Shown one piece after another: positions 61,195-64,000 of a DNA stretch of 64,000 nt. Every line of letters begins with the position of its first letter. Position 1 is the stretch's first letter. Made by a program: the position numbers and the translations under genes. This DNA is from Saccharopolyspora sp. SCSIO 74807 (GTDB lineage: Bacteria > Actinomycetota > Actinomycetes > Mycobacteriales > Pseudonocardiaceae). Location of the stretch: assembly GCF_037023755.1 (NCBI RefSeq), contig NZ_CP146100.1:4991501-5055500 (forward strand). Reading direction: 5' to 3'. Under the pieces are notes generated by a model, which saw nothing but the letters and a program-made list of their open reading frames with translations, searched no databases and was not told where the DNA came from.

Positions 61195-62268
61195 ATGCCA
61201 TCCAAGATTGCATCGGAAACGCCCTCCCGCTTATACACCGCATGCTGGACGCACCCACACAACAGCGGGTCACGGATGCACTTGCGCTGCGGCATAGTCG
61301 GTTTGGGCAGGCAGGCCCGTAATGACCACATTCCGGCCGTGTCCGCGAGCGAGTACGCCGACCTGGTGGCCGTCTGCGACGTCGACGAGGACAGCGCCCA
61401 CGAGATCGGTGCGCAGTACGGGGTCAACGCCTACCGCAGTTTTGCGGACATGATCGCAGCCGAGTCGCTTGACTTCGTGGTGATCGCCGTGCCGCACCAC
61501 GCCGGAGCTGCCGTGGTCAGCGTGGCGGCCCAGCACGGCGTCCACGTCCTCAAAGAGAAGCCGTTCGCCACATCGCTTGATGAGGCGCGTGATCTGGCGA
61601 AGGTGTGTGCCGACGCCGGAGTCGAGCTGATGATCACGATGCAGCGGCGGTTCAACCCGATCTACACCACCTTCCATCAGCTCTACGACCAAATTGGCGA
61701 ACCCTTCCTCGTCGACGCCCGCTACACCATGCACGTCGACCCGGCTGCCGGGTGGCGTGGCCAACTGAGGTTGGCAGGTGGTGGCTGCATCATCGACATG
61801 GGCTACCACGTCATCGACATGCTGCTGTGGTACTTCGGGCTTCCCACGCGCGTGTTCGCGCAGTGCTCGGCCACCGCCCGCCCTGATCTCGACTACGACG
61901 CGGAAGACACCGCCTGTATCAGTCTCAGCTACGACTCGGGCCTATTCGGCAGCGTCCTGCTGTCACGTTGCATCGCGCCGAAGACCGAGAGCATCCGCGT
62001 CATGGGTACGCGTGGCGTGGTCGAGCTCCAGCGCGGCCGGATTCAGCGCATCCACCCGGACGGTCAAGTGATCGAGTCGTTGTCTAGGGAACAGTCGTGG
62101 CCGTCGGCGGCCACGGTGCAGGTGGACCACTTCTGCCGCGTGATCCGCGGTGAGCGCGCCAACCTCGCTACGCCGGAAACTCACCTCGCCCACGCGGCGT
62201 TCATCGAGGCCGCTTACGCATCCGCCGAGCGGGGATGCTTCGTCGACCCCAAGGAGCTGATGGCATGA
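61195..62268 (+). CDS. Gfo/Idh/MocA family oxidoreductase
   Basis: 357 residues from ATG 61195 with GAGG 4 nt upstream; ATG 61276 is an alternative. An NAD(P)-binding Rossmann motif (CGIVGLGRQAR), the family EKP signature (VLKEKPFATS) and GGGCIIDMGYHVID (catalytic Asp-x-x-x-His) are present. These enzymes oxidise or reduce a hydroxyl of a sugar or cyclitol. It is coupled by 4 nt to an aminotransferase, which suggests 3- or 4-keto-sugar formation followed by amination. Confidence 0.9.
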   Translation: MPSKIASETPSRLYTACWTHPHNSGSRMHLRCGIVGLGRQARNDHIPAVSASEYADLVAVCDVDEDSAHEIGAQYGVNAYRSFADMIAAESLDFVVIAVPHHAGAAVVSVAAQHGVHVLKEKPFATSLDEARDLAKVCADAGVELMITMQRRFNPIYTTFHQLYDQIGEPFLVDARYTMHVDPAAGWRGQLRLAGGGCIIDMGYHVIDMLLWYFGLPTRVFAQCSATARPDLDYDAEDTACISLSYDSGLFGSVLLSRCIAPKTESIRVMGTRGVVELQRGRIQRIHPDGQVIESLSREQSWPSAATVQVDHFCRVIRGERANLATPETHLAHAAFIEAAYASAERGCFVDPKELMA

Positions 62269-63521
62269 GCAGTCCACTGGCGATCCACGGCGGTACCCCA
62301 CTCATCGACCAGCCCGCTCCGCACCTTCACTGGCCGCCCATCACAGAGGCCACGACCGCAGCAGTCATGGAGCAGCTTCATCGCGCCGTGTCAATTCCCG
62401 ACAGGTCCGGGGTGATCGCCGAGTTGGAAGACCGGCTCGCGGACTACTTCGGCGTGCGGCACGCCGTACTAACCAGCTCGGGCACTGCGGCTCTGCACTC
62501 TGCCTATGCGGGAGTTCGACTCGGCGCCGGGGACGAGGTCATCGTGCCTGCCTACACGTTCCACGCAACCGCGTCACCGCTGTTGCACCTCGGGGTTGTT
62601 CCGGTACTCGTTGATTGCGACGCGGAGGGCAACCTCGACCCGGACCAGGTGGAAGCAGCGATCACCAGCGCGACCAAGGCGATTGCGGTCACGCACATGT
62701 GGGGTCTGCCCGCACAGATCGAACTGCTCGAGACCATCGCGGGGAATCACGGCCTCCACCTCATCGAGGACGGCTCACACGCCCACGGCGCCAGCGTCAA
62801 CGGCCGCAAGGTGGGCACCTTCGGCCAGGTCTCGGCGTTCAGCATGAACGGCCCCAAGTCTCTGTCAGCTGGAGAGGGCGGGTTCGTCCTGACCGACGAT
62901 GACGAGATCTACTACCGAGTCCTCCTGCACGGCCAGTACAACAAACGGTGCCGCACCGAGATCCCGGTTGGCCATCCGTTGCGCCGTTTCGCGATCACCG
63001 GAACAGGACTGAAACTGCGCATTCACCCGCTGGCCGCAGCGATCGCTATCGATCAGTTGCACTCGCTGGACACGTGGCTGGAGCACCGCCGCAGCAGCGC
63101 CAAGCAGATGATCCACCGGTTACGTGACTTGCCTGGAGTCGTCGTGCCGGAGATTCCCGCAAGTATCGAACCGTCCTGGTACGCGCTGCCGTTGGTGTTC
63201 CGACCGGAGGAAGCGGACGGCCTGTCGATCGCCGCGCTGGTCAGTGCGCTACACGCGGAAGGCTGCCTCGAGGTGGATCAACCAGGTTCCACGCGCCCCC
63301 TGCACGAACACGCGCTGTTCAGTACGGACGCCTCGTCGTTGTTGCCTGTCCCGTCGAGGCGTCAACCTTGGGGCGACTTTCCTCGTGCGGTGAGCCTTTA
63401 CCGAAGCACCGTGAAGATGCCCGTTCCACACGATGACGGCACCGCCCTGAACCTCTACCCGGATGCGTTCGGCAAAGTGATCCACCATCGACACCACCTC
63501 ACGGAGGCTTGCACCCAATGA
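62265..63521 (+). CDS. DegT/DnrJ/EryC1/StrS family PLP aminotransferase
   Basis: 418 residues from an ATG overlapping the oxidoreductase stop (ATGA). The fold-type I features are clear: LTSSGTAALHSAY, VIVPAYTFHATASPLLHLG, LIEDGSHAHG (PLP-ring Asp) and SMNGPKSLSAGEGG with the catalytic Lys. It transfers an amino group to a keto-sugar or cyclitol. The pairing with a Gfo/Idh/MocA enzyme matches amino-sugar or amino-cyclitol pathways in general; the substrate is not fixed. Confidence 0.9.
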   Translation: MSSPLAIHGGTPLIDQPAPHLHWPPITEATTAAVMEQLHRAVSIPDRSGVIAELEDRLADYFGVRHAVLTSSGTAALHSAYAGVRLGAGDEVIVPAYTFHATASPLLHLGVVPVLVDCDAEGNLDPDQVEAAITSATKAIAVTHMWGLPAQIELLETIAGNHGLHLIEDGSHAHGASVNGRKVGTFGQVSAFSMNGPKSLSAGEGGFVLTDDDEIYYRVLLHGQYNKRCRTEIPVGHPLRRFAITGTGLKLRIHPLAAAIAIDQLHSLDTWLEHRRSSAKQMIHRLRDLPGVVVPEIPASIEPSWYALPLVFRPEEADGLSIAALVSALHAEGCLEVDQPGSTRPLHEHALFSTDASSLLPVPSRRQPWGDFPRAVSLYRSTVKMPVPHDDGTALNLYPDAFGKVIHHRHHLTEACTQ

Positions 63522-63958
63522 CCGAACCTGGCACCGATTTCTTGACCGCACAGGACTCCCGCGACGGGATCCAACAGCAGGTAGTCGGCGCGGTGATCAA
63601 CGACAGCGGGGCCTTCCTGGTGTTGAAACGACCCGCCGACGACTTCCGCGGAGGAACCTGGGAGCTGCCGTCCGGCAAGGTCGAGGCGGGGGAAGACCTG
63701 CTCGACGCGCTGCACCGCGAGGTGACCGAGGAAACCGGCCTAACCATCGAGCGAGTATCCGGCTATCTGGGAGCGTTCGACTACCTCTCGGGCAGCGGCA
63801 AGCACACCCGCCAACACACCTGGATGGTCACCGTCACCAGTTCCGAAGGAGTGAGGCTGACCGAGCACGACGCCTACGAGTGGGCCTCCACCGCCAGCGA
63901 ATACCCGGTGAGCACTGAGGTTCGTGCGCTTCTCGCGAAGGCAGAGCAGAACGACTGA
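63518..63958 (+). CDS. Nudix hydrolase
   Basis: 146 residues from an ATG with GGAGG 10 nt upstream, overlapping the previous stop by 4 nt. The Nudix box GKVEAGEDLLDALHREVTEE is complete (GX5EX7REUXEEXGU, with TGL following). It hydrolyses a nucleoside diphosphate linked to some group, perhaps a nucleotide sugar given its neighbours. It is the last gene in the window. Confidence 0.9.
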   Translation: MTEPGTDFLTAQDSRDGIQQQVVGAVINDSGAFLVLKRPADDFRGGTWELPSGKVEAGEDLLDALHREVTEETGLTIERVSGYLGAFDYLSGSGKHTRQHTWMVTVTSSEGVRLTEHDAYEWASTASEYPVSTEVRALLAKAEQND

Positions 63959-64000
63959 TACGCGGCGTAACGAGCCTCCGTGCCGCCCAAGTCGTTTCCG

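Noticed and set aside
1..64000. CRISPR arrays
   Set aside because: No regularly spaced direct repeats or cas-like genes were seen on either strand.

Overview
This is a high-GC actinomycete window. The carotenoid oxygenase, SARP, WhiB, WXG100-like secretion genes, DUF4192, MAB_1171c-type membrane protein and XRE-TPR proteins are typical of Pseudonocardiales such as Saccharopolyspora or Amycolatopsis; that assignment rests on gene content only. Nearly all genes have high third-position GC, and many use GTG or TTG starts.

1-10.2 kb reads as ordinary chromosome: the start of a DsbA-like oxidoreductase (cut by the window edge), a TetR regulator divergent from a carotenoid oxygenase with two palindromic operators between them, an M20 peptidase, a membrane-anchored SARP regulator split by a one-base frameshift, a luciferase-like monooxygenase, a Xer-type recombinase and an M20 dipeptidase. 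A tRNA-Leu(GAG) follows at 10254-10339.

10.4-53 kb looks like an integrative conjugative element whose left end abuts the tRNA-Leu; no right end was recognised. It opens with two AbrB-like/tyrosine-recombinase modules arranged tail to tail around a perfect 17-bp inverted repeat. Next, on the minus strand, come a Crp-like regulator, a nucleotidyl-cyclase-like protein, a HEAT-like protein with a degenerate P-loop, a small partner protein and a separate large STAND NTPase with TPRs. The cyclase tail carries two short Gly/Asn/His-rich motifs: one matches the N-terminus of the STAND protein and the other the N-terminal region of the degenerate NTPase. This is the best candidate for a previously undescribed conflict or defence system here. 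The element core follows (22.5-30.3 kb): DUF4192, ParB-like, primase-polymerase and SSB genes with several hypotheticals. A nested inverted-repeat region at 30.7-31.0 kb may be oriT or a replication origin. Then come a MobF relaxase-helicase (TraA), a Rad50-like zinc-hook ATPase, an ImmA-type protease with a MAB_1171c-type membrane protein, and a tightly coupled minus-strand type IV secretion operon (52971 down to 41605) that ends in a GGDEF protein and a WhiB protein.

53.5-54.7 kb holds two paralogous XRE regulators. Repeated operators (consensus GTCCRCTATAGYGGAC) lie in front of them and between them and the transfer operon, suggesting an ImmR/ImmA-like switch for transfer. Beyond are a STAND-protein remnant, a polymorphic toxin locus (three WXG-like proteins, a GH-E nuclease toxin, a SUKH immunity protein), a SLOG-like protein with an XRE-TPR regulator, and, at the right edge, a coupled Gfo/Idh/MocA oxidoreductase - DegT aminotransferase - Nudix cluster. 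Whether these belong to the element or to flanking chromosome is open.
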